Below are positions 52,163 to 63,615 of a stretch of 64,000 bases of DNA, one piece after another; positions within the stretch are counted from its first letter, which is position 1, and each line of letters opens with the position of its first letter. A model generated the notes under the pieces. The model was not told the DNA's origin, made no database searches, and was given only the letters and a program-made list of their open reading frames with translations. A program made the position numbers and the translations under genes. Where the stretch lies: NCBI GenBank assembly GCA_949358305.1, contig OX442321.1, positions 8,147,605 to 8,211,604 of the forward strand. Reading direction: 5' to 3'. The stretch is from Strigamia acuminata (lineage: Eukaryota; Arthropoda; Chilopoda; Geophilomorpha; Linotaeniidae).

Positions 52163-55083
52163 ATGTTCTCTAAGATTTTTTCTTTATCCCGCACAAGAAT
52201 TTCAAATCTTAATTTAAAACTACGACTCTCATTTTGGTCGCGTGTAAATATCACAACATGGTCACCTTTAGCAAATGCATTCAATACAAAACAAGGGAAA
52301 AGACCAAATTTAAAGATATTTAAAAATGATGCTGTAAGTGAATAGCAAAAAATAAATAAATAAATAAAGCAGTATTCCAACTTTATTTAATTTCAGGGAT
52401 TATTTCGTATTTCTAAACTCAACGATCCCGGCGGATTTTATCTTTTGAATGACGGTGTTGTGGACAGAACCAGGGCTTTAATTTCCGAGACTTTAAACTC
52501 GGAAAGAGAAAGGAAAATGGTCGATATTTTTGATGATTTATCCGACACACTTTGCAGAGTTGCAGATATGGTAATTATAATTGAATTAACAAATTGCTCG
52601 ATGTATTTCGCTTATTTTACAGGCAGAATTTATTCGCGTCGCTCATCCACAAGCGGATTACAATTCGGCTGCCGAATACGCTTGCACTCACATTAGCGCA
52701 CTCGTTGAAAAGTATTAATATAATTTAAAATATTTTAATCGATAATATAAATAATTTTATTTCTCATTTATTGTAGTTTGAATACGAACACTGATTTGTA
52801 CAAAGCGTTGAAAAATGTAGTGCAAACTGGCGACCATTTTCCAACTGACGAAGTGGATAAACACGTTGCAAAATTGTTTTTATTTGATTTTGAGCAAAGT
52901 GGAATTCATTTAGATGAAGACAAAGTACACTAACATAAACAACAAACTATTGTTCGTATAAAATTCTAATTTTATTCTGATTTGTCACCGCAGAGACGAA
53001 GAGTTGTGGCTTTGAACGAACAAATTTTAAGAACAGGTTCTTACTTCGTTGAAAATTGTTACACGCCAAAAGCTGTGCCAAAAACACAATTCTCCGCCGA
53101 TCTTCGCCGCGTGTGAGACCACCGACGACACAATTCAATCGAAATAAATAATATGTACGCTTTTATTCATTTATTTTTAGATTCCCGACAGAAGGCGATT
53201 CGGTTTTGGTTTCAGGATTGCACGCCGAATCGAACAACGAAAGAATCCGAGAGGCTGCATATAAAGCGTATCTGTATCCCAATGAAAATCAGGAGGAATT
53301 ATTCTCCGAATTATTACGTGCCAGGCACGAACTAGCGGAGTTATGCGGTTTTCCCTCGTTCGCTCATCGAGCATTGCGCAATAGCTTGGCCGGCGAACCG
53401 GACACGGTCATGACTTTCCTGAACCAAATATCAGAAATTGTTCGCGAACCGGCTGCCAAAAATTTCGCCGAAATGACGCAGGTTAAAAGGAAAAATTTCA
53501 ATTCAACTTCAGTAAGAGAATTAAATCAAAACTTAAGCCTGGTTGTTTTTTTTTCTTACAAATTTTATATTTTAAAATAGGATTTGAAACCGTGGGATGT
53601 TCCGTATTTCACATCGTACATTAAAAATGAAAAGTATTGAATAGTATTAAAAGGCATTTGAAAAGGTATTAAAAAAGGCTTAATTGATACAGATTTCGAA
53701 TTAATGTTCCCGATTATACGCCGTATTTCTCACTCGGTGCGTGCATGGATGGATTAAATATGGTTTTGAACTCGCTTTTTGAAGTTAATCTCATCAATAT
53801 CGAACCAGAGAACAGTGAAGTTTGGCATCCAGACGTTTATAAATTGGTATTTCCAATTTTTTAGTGTTTATCTCCGATTTTAATTCATTTGTTTATGTTT
53901 ATTTAGGGTGTTTACAACCGCGGTGAAGGATTATTGGGATACATTTACTGCGATTTTTTCGAAAGAACAAGGAAACCAAATCAGGATTGTCATTTCACTA
54001 TTCAAGGAGGAAGGCTGTTAGAAGATGGAAATTATCAGGTTTTATTATTATTATTGTAATTATTATTTTTTTAATTTTGTAAAATTGAAATGTTTTGTAT
54101 GTAGATGCCAGTCGTGGTTCTGTTGCTGAATTTTCCCAAACCGACAGCCGACACCCCGTCTTTGCTGAGTCCCGTGATGATGGAAAATTTATTTCACGAA
54201 ATGGGACACGCCATGCATTCGATGTTGGCACGAACGAAGCACCAGCACGTGACAGGCACTCGTTGCAGCACGGATTTTGCGGAAGTACCGTCCATTTTAA
54301 TGGAATACTTTGCGAATGATCCGAGAGTAAGATAAAATAAAGTTCAAATGTTAAACGAAATAATAAAAATCCATCTCCAGGTGCTTTCCAGATTTAGTCG
54401 ACACTATAAAACGGGCAAACCACTGCCGATGGATATGGTACATCGCCTGTGCAATGCCAAAAACATGTTCAGTGCGAGTGAGATGCAATTACAGATATTT
54501 TATTCTATTATCGATCAAACTTACCACGGGAAACCGCTTGGCAACACGTCAACGTCTGAACTCATGGCAAGCCTTCAAAACAAATACTACGGGTTACCGC
54601 ACGAACCAAACACGGTTAATTGAACAAGAAATGCGCAAATTGTATTTTTTAAAAAAATTATTATTATTATTTTGTTAAATTTTAGGCGTGGCAGTTGAGG
54701 TTCAATCATTTTGTTGGTTACGGCGCTAAGTATTACAGCTACTTAATGGCTAGAGCCGTTGCATCGTTGATTTGGCAACAGTGCTTCAAAAATGACCCCT
54801 TTAACACGTTCGTTTAGATAATTTTTGTTTAAAAAATTGAATTTTAACTTGTGTTATTGTGTTTTAGCGACATGGGGTCAAAATACAGACTAAAATTATT
54901 AGCGCATGGTGGAGGAAAACCGGCGAAGGAATTAGTTGAAGGTATAAATTAAATTTATTTAAAATATTTTGTATTAATTTAATTTAATTTAATTTAACAG
55001 ACTTCTTTGGACGAAGAGTGACACCCGAAATTTTAAGCGAGGCTTTAAAATATGAAATAGAAATTGAAAATCAACAGAATTAA
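52163..55083 (+). CDS. Mitochondrial intermediate peptidase (MIPEP, M3 zinc metallopeptidase), 701 aa, 14 exons
   Basis: Matrix protease that removes an octapeptide from precursors already cut by MPP. Exons: 52163-52333, 52397-52570, 52623-52711, 52777-52924, 52994-53112, 53181-53511, 53581-53633, 53693-53846, 53907-54038, 54105-54326, 54381-54614, 54686-54807, 54868-54941, 55001-55083, phases exact. N-terminus [19 protein letters not shown] is an Arg/Ser-rich presequence. M3 signatures are [31 protein letters not shown] and the zinc site HEMGHAMHS (His-Glu-x2-His in exon 10), with the third ligand expected in [20 protein letters not shown] and [15 protein letters not shown] follow. Exon 6 is best ended at the GTAAGA donor at 53512, not at the earlier GTTAAA, because this restores the expected linker before PWD. 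Confidence 0.95.
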
Positions 55084-55240
55084 ATTAAAAGATGTTTTCC
55101 ATTTTGTTTATTTTTCAAAATAATAAAAAAAAATTAAAGTAAAACAAAAACAACTTAAACGAGCCACATGAGAAGTATGTATATACATTGTTGTGTAATG
55201 GAAATAGGTAATAGATCACGTATTTAATTCGTGCCGTCCA

Positions 55241-55939
55241 TTAACGCACACTCGGCATTGACGGCATCGGTTGCGGCGCACCTCCTTGCAATTTATGCTG
55301 AACAATCTTTCCAAAACCACCACGACCACAATCGAAATCTGTGCGATATTCATCCCGAACCTAAAAGGCATCAAAAAATACAATTAAAATCAAAATAAAT
55401 CCAAAAAATGTTCATTTTTCTCACCTGGCCGCCTGTTTTACCCCTCCCAAACTGTCTTCCTTCTATAAATCCCGCATCCCAATCTGTTCGTATTATTCTG
55501 TCATCTAACCGCGTACCATTTACGTATCGCATCGCGTTTTCTCCATCGCACCTCGTGTAATACCTTTAAAAATAATTATAAATGTTTATTAGCAACACAA
55601 TCAAGCCGAATTCATTGCTTCTTACTCGACAAAACAAAAGCCACAGGGTGTTTTCTTGAATTTATCCAAACCCATAACTACTTTCTTTACGTCGCCACAT
55701 TTCGAGAATAATTCATAGATCTGTTCTTCCGTCGTGAAGAACGACAAGTTACCTATGTATAAAGTTGCGGTGTCTTTCAGAAGCTTTTCTTGTTCGGCGC
55801 GACTGCCCTGAAAATAAGCGTCAGATTTAGATTATACCGTATTTTCTATATACACGATTAAACTGCTGAAAATTACTTTGAAATGTTGGTCTCTGTAAGC
55901 GCTAAGCTCGACACTGGGACTGGCGAGAGGACTGGTCAT
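55241..55939 (-). CDS. Nuclear cap-binding protein subunit 2 (CBP20), 167 aa, 4 exons
   Basis: RNA-recognition-motif subunit of the nuclear cap-binding complex; with CBP80 it binds m7G caps and acts in splicing, export and small-RNA pathways. Minus-strand exons: 55939-55877, 55807-55626, 55563-55425, 55360-55241, phases exact. The N-terminal Tyr used in cap stacking lies in [14 protein letters not shown]2 is [10 protein letters not shown] and RNP1 is CGFCFVEYYT, and [20 protein letters not shown] and [20 protein letters not shown] are strongly conserved family segments. The C-tail ([12 protein letters not shown]) is a little longer than in vertebrates (156 aa). Confidence 0.96.
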
Positions 55940-56278
55940 TTTTATTAACAGCTTTTATTATTCAGTTCGTAAGCCAACAGCAACACAAGTTGAAAACAGA
56001 TCAGCCGGAAGTGGATGCTTTTGTCTACGCGCAAGCCCTTGCGCAAGCGGAAACACTCGTCCAAGGAAAGATGAACCGCCAAGTTGGCCAAGATTTGATT
56101 TCGTTGAAGTTCGTTGAATTTACAACAACAGTGTCTGGCCGGATTTGGATTTACTACTTATAACCCGAAAAACATCGTAGGCTGTTCGTATGACATAAAC
56201 CAACCAATCAGCGGTCTCCGATATAGACGTGTGCCGCGTGTGCGCGCTCGTAAGTAAAAAATAATGTGAAATGTTATA
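55940..56278. other. 5' flank of NCBP2
   Basis: GC-richer immediately upstream of the NCBP2 ATG and AT-rich further out; probably the promoter. No gene was recognised. Confidence 0.45.
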
Positions 56279-56365
56279 AAATTTTATTATGCCGCCAATT
56301 CGAGAGTTACATTTTTGTATTGCTCATAATTAACGTTATGGTGTTTTAATTTTTCAAAATTCAAA
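56279..56365 (-). pseudogene. Duplicated scrap of a DGAT2/MOGAT last exon
   Basis: The stretch ataaaattttattatgccgc, continuing to ttttcaaa, nearly repeats the last ~60 coding bases and 3' end of the acyltransferase gene at 56763: same stop context (ttatgccgccaattcgagag) and the same NVTLELAA ending. Only the end of exon 5 is present and no upstream exons are found, so this is a non-functional fragment. Confidence 0.85.
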
Positions 56366-56762
56366 TTGGTAAACTTAAAATAAAATTGCAGTTATCGTCT
56401 AGCATGATTGTCTTAAACCAACAGTACTTACATGATTCTATTTTAAGGAATTGAACGCGCTGGTCTACTTTTATCAATTCCAAAAAGTGTGAAAATGTGA
56501 AAATCCGTGGTCAGGTTGTTGAGATATTCGCGTGTGAAACTGTGGCACCAGATTCGGAAATTTAGGACAAGTCGTTTTTGCTCCGTATTCAAACGGTCGC
56601 CGCTTGAAAACCAAGAGGGGTAGAGAGTTGTGCTTTTCAGGGTTTGTTAAGGGGAAAGTCCTCTATCTTTTGGTGTAAAAATCATTGAAATCCGTGGTAA
56701 AAAAAAAAATATTGGGATTTGTTCTTTCTGTAGTTTGGGCGAATGTCCGGTATAAAATTTTA

Positions 56763-58124
56763 TTATGCCGCCAATTCGAGAGTTACATTTTTATATTGCG
56801 CATAATTAACCTTATGTTCTTCAAACAACTCGTGTAAACTTTCAATGTACAGATTGTGGTAGTGTTCCACTTGCTCTTTAGTTGGATTTTCGTTTCGAAC
56901 AACATCGATTGGTTTACCAACTAAATTTTTAAATAAACAAAAGATAATTGGAAATTTCAAAATTTTAAAATGGTTTTATAGGATTGATTTTACCAATTAC
57001 ATCCACTGGATATCTGTACGGCATGTATCCAAACGAATACTGAAAAACCCCTCTCCCGTAGATAATGGGTGGAGAAAATCCCATAAACTTAGTCAGAAAG
57101 TTTTGCACAGTGCGAAGTGTTGAACCTTCATAATTTGGAACTTGCGAAAATATGTCATTTTCACCAAACGAAAAGATGGGAACTAAAGAAGCCCTGCAAT
57201 GATCACAGAGAAAAAGGGTTAGAGGGTTAAACACTGAGTATGGGGCATATATAAATATTTACATACGAAGGATTGGAAGGCTATTATATATATTTTTGGG
57301 GATTTCGGATGGGATTTTACCCGTTTTGAATCGCTAATCGAACGAATCCTTTTCTTCGTCTTAAAGTCAATTTTACAATTCCAGGATGAGCGTCGAGTGC
57401 CTCCAACGCACCTCCAATGACTATTATCACCATATTGCCAACACCTTCGTTCGTTAGCAACCATTGGACACTTTCTTTGGATACGGCGCAGGAACCTGTT
57501 CAAACATCACTTAAAGTGAAGAAAGTTAAAGAAAAAAAGTTTACATTTGACTCAACCTGTGCTTAAAATGAGGTCTCGGTGAAATGGAAACCAAAACTGG
57601 CCGGTGAGTGTTAATAAAAACGGTTTTATTTTGGGGAATATTCGTTTGAAACCAGTAGCTTCAGTGGCGAATGATGTGAATGCGCCGACGCAGAAGATAC
57701 CGTGAGGATGATACCCACATACATAATTTTTGCTTGGGTCCAATTCGGCTGTTTTGATCGTCCGTACCGGAAAATAATCGCGCACATATCTCCAAACTAT
57801 GGCATTTCTCATCCAATTCACCCTATTTAATCAATATTTAATTAATAAAAAATAAAATATTATAATTTAATTAATTAATTAATTAATTTACCTTCTGCCG
57901 CCTCTGTGACATTGTTTGTGATCGAACCAGAACCAAACGTAGTACAGTATAGATACGTAGTAGTAGTTAGTGAAAAATAAGATGTACAGTGATAAAAAGA
58001 AAGAACCAAATCCAAAGAGTAAGAAACTCGTGGCGTAATATAGAACTGCAGCAGTTTGCAATCGTCTTTCGAAAGGAATGAGCAACGGCGCAAACTTAAT
58101 TCCAAAAATACTTTTACTTGACAT
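56763..58124 (-). CDS. DGAT2/MOGAT-family acyltransferase, copy 1, 343 aa, 5 exons
   Basis: ER membrane enzyme that acylates mono- or diacylglycerol to make storage triacylglycerol. Minus-strand exons: 58124-57892, 57822-57557, 57495-57321, 57193-56994, 56920-56763, phases exact. The N-terminus has two hydrophobic segments (residues ~25-65), the re-entrant anchor of the family. The active-site motif HPHG is in [15 protein letters not shown]. Family block [25 protein letters not shown] is present across the exon 3/4 junction, and the C-terminus is [14 protein letters not shown]...[18 protein letters not shown]. Substrate preference (MOGAT versus DGAT2) is not decidable. It is a tandem paralog of the next gene; exons 2 and 3 have identical lengths (266 and 175 nt). 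Confidence 0.93.
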
Positions 58125-58260
58125 GATTTATAATGTTTTGGGGGATGGGCACACTTTTTGACTTGTCCCCGAGATAGGTTTATCATTCATTATCAGATAC
58201 TGATAAAAAGATATGACACTTGACAACTATATACTGTATATATGTATCAATATATCAATA

Positions 58261-59847
58261 TCACAGCTGAATACAAATATTTTTATATTTTTCATAATTT
58301 ATTTTGTGTTCATTAAATAGTTTTTCTAATGAATCCACGTACATGTTGTGATAGTGGTCTATTTCTTCTCGACTTGGTTGTTGGTTTTGTACAACATCAA
58401 TCGGTTTTCCAACTATTGACAAAATAAATTGTTCAAAGAAAATGGTGTCGGCAGTTGGGATTTAGTAAGCACATTCACAAATGCATATGCAACTTTCAGT
58501 TAAACATATTTTGTTGTTTAAATGTTTCGAGCTTGCCCACTGCAACTTAAACAGACTAAATCGGCCACCAATTTTGAATTTGGATCGAGGCAAGCCGGTT
58601 AGATACCGTATTACCCCGCTTTAAGCCTGAAATTTTAGTTTTCTTAATTTTCTGAAGATTATTGCTAAAATCTGGGTAAATTTATAGAAATTTAGGCCAA
58701 TTTCTTACGTTTTGGACATCTAAAAATGCTTTTTATGCTTGTAAAACTCGCACTACACTGGCATGCGGGGTAATATGGTAAGTTATTAAAGTAAGTTGCT
58801 AAATGACTTTATGAATGCGCCTACTGATTTACTTACCAACTACATCTATGGGCTGTCGACTAGGGAACATTCCTGTCAGGCGCAGTGAGGGCAATGCCAT
58901 TCGGTAACGGTCGTACAGAAAATCTTGACATTTTCTCAACAAACTTCCTTTTGGATTAGCAACTTGCAAGTATACGTCGTTCTCGCCGAACCCAAAAATC
59001 GGAATTAAAGACGCCCTAATCGAATACTAAAAATGTAGAAATTAATTTCACAAACAATTTAATTTACCCATGCTGAATGGCAAGTCTGACAAATCCTTTC
59101 CGATTCCTAAGAGTGAGTTTGACAACTCCAGAATGTGCATCCAACATTTCCGCTGCACCGCCAACGATTATGACCAACATGTTTCCTTTCCCCTCTCGAG
59201 TTAACAGCCACGAAATGCTTTCTGCAGACACTGAACAAGCACCTAAACAAACAAACAAAATATAAATCATAATAATCAACAATAACAATCAGTCAAACCT
59301 AAGCCTAAAACCAACTCTCTGAGCAATGGAAACCAGAATTGAACGAGCAGTAAAAGAATTCTAGGTGTTATTTGTGGAAATAACTTGCTAAAACCAGTTG
59401 CTTCCGTTGCAAAACAAGACGTGAAACCTATACTGAACGAGCCGTGAGGATGGTAGCCACACACGTAATTTTTATTTGGATCCAATTCAGCTGTTTTTAT
59501 TATCTTTATGGGAAAATATTCTGCCACGTAAGTCCAAAATTTCCATCGTCTTATACACGTAAATCTAAACATAAAAAAACATATTTTTACATATGTTTTG
59601 AATGAAATAAAATTTGATATTTCCACCTTCTGCCTCCTTGGAAGCATTGTTTCCTGTCCCACCACAACCAAATGAAGTAACAAATTGATATGTAATAATA
59701 TTGAGTGTAAAACAACAGATAGAGTGTTACTAAAAAACTCATCGTTATCCCCGATGCAATCAGGAGTGATAAAAATAAAACTGCTGCTGTTTGCAAACTC
59801 TTCTGAGCAGTCCAAGTGCGCTCCATTTGTGATTTAAATTTGGCCAT
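58261..59847 (-). CDS. DGAT2/MOGAT-family acyltransferase, copy 2, 330 aa, 5 exons
   Basis: Paralog of the gene at 56763-58124 in the same orientation, 136 bp upstream. Minus-strand exons: 59847-59627, 59564-59299, 59242-59068, 59015-58837, 58412-58261, phases exact. The start MAKFKSQMERTW is chosen at 59847; an in-frame ATG seven codons later is an alternative. HPHG lies in [40 protein letters not shown] and [23 protein letters not shown] are conserved. Exon 4 is shorter than in copy 1 and reads through KCQDFLYDRYRMALPSLRL, so the region after FGEND differs between copies. Intron 4 is long (424 nt). Divergence suggests an old duplication. Confidence 0.92.
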
Positions 59848-60437
59848 GTGTTAATGAGATGTGAGAGTAATTGAAGGACATTGAAGTTTTCCTCCTTCCA
59901 CTTCCTGCTCATCCGGAAATAGCTTTGTTGTTTCAATTTCAACCTAATACAATTGGCTCCTTCTATTGATAGAGAAACGAACTCAAGGACAAGGCTACAG
60001 ACACTCAGATAAATGAACCAGGAATATTTTTTTACATTTGGAGTGAGTAAAAAGTGAGGTTCCATCAAAACAAATCCTAATACATCCAGAAATGACACTT
60101 GCTTAGGTCCCCAAACATTTTTCATGCTTATTTTGGTTTAATTCAATGGATTTAAAACTAGAGACTTTTTTGTCTGGTTGCATCGATGCGTAGCAAAAAA
60201 GATTAAACGTCTTTATTCTGCTGGTACATTTTTCATTTGAAATTGAATTTGTCTTGTGGGTTTTCGTGATTGGTAATTTTCCATTTTTCGTCACATCAAG
60301 TGCATCAAGTGTTCAGTTTGGTATTTGATTTCTAAAACCTGGTTTTTATTTTCAAAGTGATCAGTGGCTCAGAGGAACTTTAAAAACTTTAACTTTAAAC
60401 TTTAAACTTTAAAACTTTAAAAATGATGACATTTTCA
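59848..60437. other. Spacer upstream of the acyltransferase pair
   Basis: AT-rich. A minus-strand open frame (60125-59760) overlaps the first exon of copy 2 in another frame and lacks family features. Short aactttaaa repeats occur near 60380-60420. Confidence 0.5.
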
Positions 60438-60612
60438 AGCAAAAAAAATGTACTTTCAGATGGAAAAAATGCCCTTACAGATGGAAAAAATGCATTTACA
60501 GATGGAGAAATGCATTTTCAGATGGGAGAAATGCATTTGCAGATGGAAAAATGCATTTACAGATGGAAAAAATGCATTTACAGATGGAGAAATGCATTTG
60601 TGGATGGATTTT
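60438..60612. repeat. ~20-21 bp minisatellite (acagatggaaaaaatgcatt)
   Basis: Eight or so tandem copies of a ttacagatggaaaaaatgca unit with small length changes. Two plus-strand frames stay open through it because of the repeat; there is no sign of a real gene. Confidence 0.92.
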
Positions 60613-60817
60613 GCAGGTGTACTGACATTCCATCAATTTTGTTTGATTCTCTTATTTCTGTATATAAATTTTTATTTTTCTATTTCTTGAGTAGTTGTAT
60701 GAAGAATATTTTGAGGCAAAACTTGGGGTGTAGTTCTTAATCTCTTTCATGCTTTGTATTGCCAAATGGGCTGACATTCCAACTGAAATGATTTCTCTGA
60801 ACAGGACGGTTTTTACA

Positions 60818-61212
60818 TCATATCTCTGAGAATTCCAATAAGGATTAAGATTAAGTGAAATTGAAATCCCTTCTTTGACTTATAGAAGTGACTTATCTCT
60901 TCTGAGTCTACATTTCTTCAACCTGGCTTCCTGTAATTTCCAGTTTATGCACTTGTGGTTTATTTCCTCAGTCTAACCTAACTTAAAGGTTGCACTTTAT
61001 CTTTCGTGGTTTTCTATCCAGTCAACCTGGTGGCCGCATGGTTACAATGATCCCTACTTTTGTAGTTTTTTTTGGTAGCGCAGTTTTAATCTCTCTTCTG
61101 GCTATTGCCACTATTTCTGGTCCTAATGGTACGCTTTAAGAGTGTCAGACTGTTTGAAATATAAGCTTAGAAAACGTATTGCAGTATAGAGAAAGTAATA
61201 AAAAGCCCAGCC
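60818..61212. repeat. Segmental duplication, copy A
   Basis: The series catatctctgagaattc, aaggattaagattaagtgaaa, ccagtttatgcacttgtgg, cctggtggccg, tgtcagactgtttgaaat and cagtatagagaaagtaat recurs in order at 62985-63615. Copy A lacks the 29 bp minisatellite found inside copy B. Confidence 0.9.
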
Positions 61213-61613
61213 AATGACCTAGCTTAGTTAAAGTCACCTCTATTATTTGTTAAATTGCAATGAATGAACTTCTACTAAGTTTTTACTGAGCTGTAGACTA
61301 TGAATAATAAGCCCATAAAAATACAAAAAAATAAGACAAAATAAACTATGGGTTTAAACTCCCAGATAATTTGACTCAGCAGGGTTTTTAGCAAAGACAC
61401 GACGACGGAAGACAACACAATGCATTCCTCTTGACTAAGTTATTTCTTTCATTTTTGTCTTTTTGCTAGATTTCTCCTTCGACAAAACTAGTGGTATAAT
61501 GTCTATCGTCATCCACTGTTAGAAAGTAATAGTCCTATGTATGCGGTGTGATCTCGCTGAAAAACTTATTCAAGTCTGTTATGAACGTTAAGCTTTAAAA
61601 AAAAATTTCAAAT
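61213..61613. other. Spacer between segmental copy A and the retroelement remnant
   Basis: No gene recognised. The 3' LTR expected for the minus-strand element should lie here. A tgttatgaac at 61574 resembles the start of the LTR only over the first seven bases, so no LTR is called. Confidence 0.45.
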
Positions 61614-61649
61614 TTAGAATTTGAGAATGAGATAAATTATTATAAGACA

Positions 61650-62206
61650 AAATATTGGGAGGTAACTAGCCACAATTACATCCACAATTACATCTGTTTT
61701 CACCCACAATTTTGATGTTTCCATTTCGAAAAGTGGCCCCACCTTGCGGCCTGCCCGGGCAGGTGTGTTTGCTGGGGCACTCGCCGTGGTCAGATGTGTT
61801 TTAGGTTCCCAGTGAAACATGAGTTGTGCCAGTGACAACCTGGTACCTGCAGATGAGGTATTATGTTGGTGATATAAGAACCTCATCATACCAACTAAGG
61901 ACTGGCCCTCATCCAGTTTACTCATTCCGTTCTTAAAGGTTTGAACCCTACGTTCAGCCGGTCCATTCGATTGAGCATGATAAGGCGGTGAAAACTTCTG
62001 TACCACACCGTTTGACGTTTTTCATTGCTGGTTTTTTTGCCGGGTTTGGATCTGGCCAAAATCTTTGGCTTTTGATTAGCCTTTTTTAACGGATCCGCTT
62101 TTTTCCTCCGTTTTATGTTTTTTCGATTGTTTTTCTTCGAAGACTCAGAATGTTTTCTTTTTGTTTGGTTTTCCTCTTTGGTCGTTGATCGACTATTTCG
62201 ATCCAT
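61650..62206 (-). pseudogene. Ty3/gypsy-like integrase C-terminal fragment (degenerate)
   Basis: The minus-strand frame contains SPPYHAQSNGPAERRVQTF and then FLYHQHNTSSAGTRLSLAQL, which match the end of the Ty3/gypsy integrase core (the Asn-Gly/Ala-Glu-Arg segment holding the catalytic Glu) and the segment after it. The preceding reading frame is a Lys-rich stretch unlike integrase, and reverse transcriptase and RNase H are absent. The element has a large internal deletion and is dead. Confidence 0.82.
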
Positions 62207-62223
62207 TGCTTCTTAATTTTTTC

Positions 62224-62545
62224 TCTATCACAGAATCTCAATTGTCTCTGGGTGTATCAGGTCCCGAATCAATCCATAAACTTCAGATCCCGCAACCGAA
62301 GTGAGTAGTTGCTTTTGTTCTGTCTCTTTGACGCGATTTAGCACGCAGAAATCTCGAAATTGATGGACGTACTGGTGCTAAGCTTCCTTACACTTCCCGG
62401 TAAAAGGCAAGATACTGCCTAACAGATGTGGCGGTCTGTCTGATTGTGCCTTGATTAACGATGAAATCGCTGCGATCAAATCCGTCGTGGAAGAAGATGA
62501 TGACGATGCCGGTGGTATGACGGTTGAGTTGGTCGGGTCTGTCAT
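62224..62545 (-). pseudogene. gag-like fragment of the same retroelement, interrupted by stops
   Basis: From MTDPTNSTVIPP the frame reads through a Ser-rich region and LIKAQSDRPPHLLGSILPF, meets a stop after GKCKEA (near 62378), then continues as HQYVHQFRDFCVLNRVKE and LLTSVAGSEVYGLIRDLI. These are the hallmarks of Ty3/gypsy Gag capsid, but broken. Position just downstream of the LTR and primer-site region fits. Confidence 0.7.
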
Positions 62546-62691
62546 CTTACTTGCTGAAGATGCAGAGCGTGTATCAGATTCGAATATTAAACAAAACAAA
62601 AACAAACGATACGTATCTTAACCGAAACGAAGTGTTGTTACGGCCCATGAGTTCGAAATCCACAGTCGAACGATATTTCTCGTCGCCAACT

Positions 62692-62984
62692 TGTTATGTT
62701 CTTAACAGATTCAATTCGAATTAAGTTTTGCCAGTTGTAGTGTTTATTTTGGTCCAATCGCCTCGTTACATACATGCGTTTTTACAGCATCAATTTTGTA
62801 AGTTTTTCTACATGGCTTCTATATACAAAGCTTGCTTTTTACATAATGTCGTCTGCTCTATATTTATTACAATTGGTCTCTTACAACATATTGTTTCTCA
62901 TGCACGAGTCACATTATTTGTTAACTACGATGTGTTTTCATATTCACATTATTTATATTTAAATTTTGTATTTTGATCATAACA
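62692..62984 (-). mobile_element. LTR (293 bp) of the degenerate Ty3/gypsy-like element
   Basis: Ends are perfect short inverted repeats, tgttatg at the left and cataaca at the right (TG...CA). On the minus strand this LTR is the 5' one. It is followed directly by agttggcgacgagaa, a primer-binding-site-like TTGGCGACGA start of the sort seen in Ty3/gypsy elements, then the gag-like frame. The partner LTR was not found. Confidence 0.75.
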
Positions 62985-63615
62985 CATCATATCTTTGAGA
63001 ATTCAAATAAGGATTAAGATTAAGTGAAATTGAGAATCACTTCTCTGACTTATAAAAGTGACTTACCGGTATCTCTTCTACTGCATATAAAAGTGACTTA
63101 TCTCTTCTACTGCATATAAAAGTGACTTATCTCTTCTACTGCATATAAAAGTGACTTATCTCTTCAACTGCATATAAAAGTGACTTATCTCTTCCACTGC
63201 ATATAAAAGTGACTTACCGGTATCTCTTCTACTGCATATAAAAGTAACTTATCTCTTCTACTGTATATAAAAGTGACTTATCTCTTCTACTGCATATAAG
63301 TGACTTATCTCTTCCACTGCATATAAAAGTGACTTATCTCTTCTACTGCATTTTCCAGTTTATGCACTTGTGGTTTATTTTTTCAGCCTAACCTAGCTTA
63401 AAGGTTGCACCTGGTGGCCGTATGGTTACGATGATCCCTATACTTTTGTTGTTTCTTTGTTACCGTAGTTTTAACCCCTCTTCTGGTCATTACTACTATT
63501 CCTGGTAATAATAAGCTTATATGGCACGCTTTAAGACTGTCAGACTGTTTGAAATATAAACTTAGAAAACACATTTCCATAGTGCAGTATAGAGAAAGTA
63601 ATGAAAAGCCCAGTC
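62985..63615. repeat. Segmental duplication, copy B
   Basis: Homologous to 60818-61212 in the same orientation, but expanded by the minisatellite at 63045-63350. The retroelement LTR ends exactly where copy B begins (cataaca|catcatatc), so the element inserted at the edge of this copy. Confidence 0.88.
63045..63350. repeat. 29 bp minisatellite (aaaagtgacttatctcttctactgcatat)
   Basis: About ten to eleven direct copies of gtgacttatctcttctactgcatataaaa, some with an accggt insertion (cttaccggtatctc). The corresponding position in copy A has a single unit, so the array grew after the duplication. Confidence 0.95.

Noticed and set aside
53482-53511. Ending MIPEP exon 6 at GTTAAA (53482)
   Set aside because: The GTAAGA donor at 53512 is stronger and restores the conserved linker before PWD.
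59760-60125. 121-codon minus-strand frame upstream of DGAT2 copy 2
   Set aside because: It overlaps the true first exon in a different frame and has no motif; the ATG at 59847 explains the locus.
63045-63350. CRISPR-like regular repeats
   Set aside because: Units are directly adjacent with no unique spacers, and the genome is eukaryotic; it is a minisatellite.
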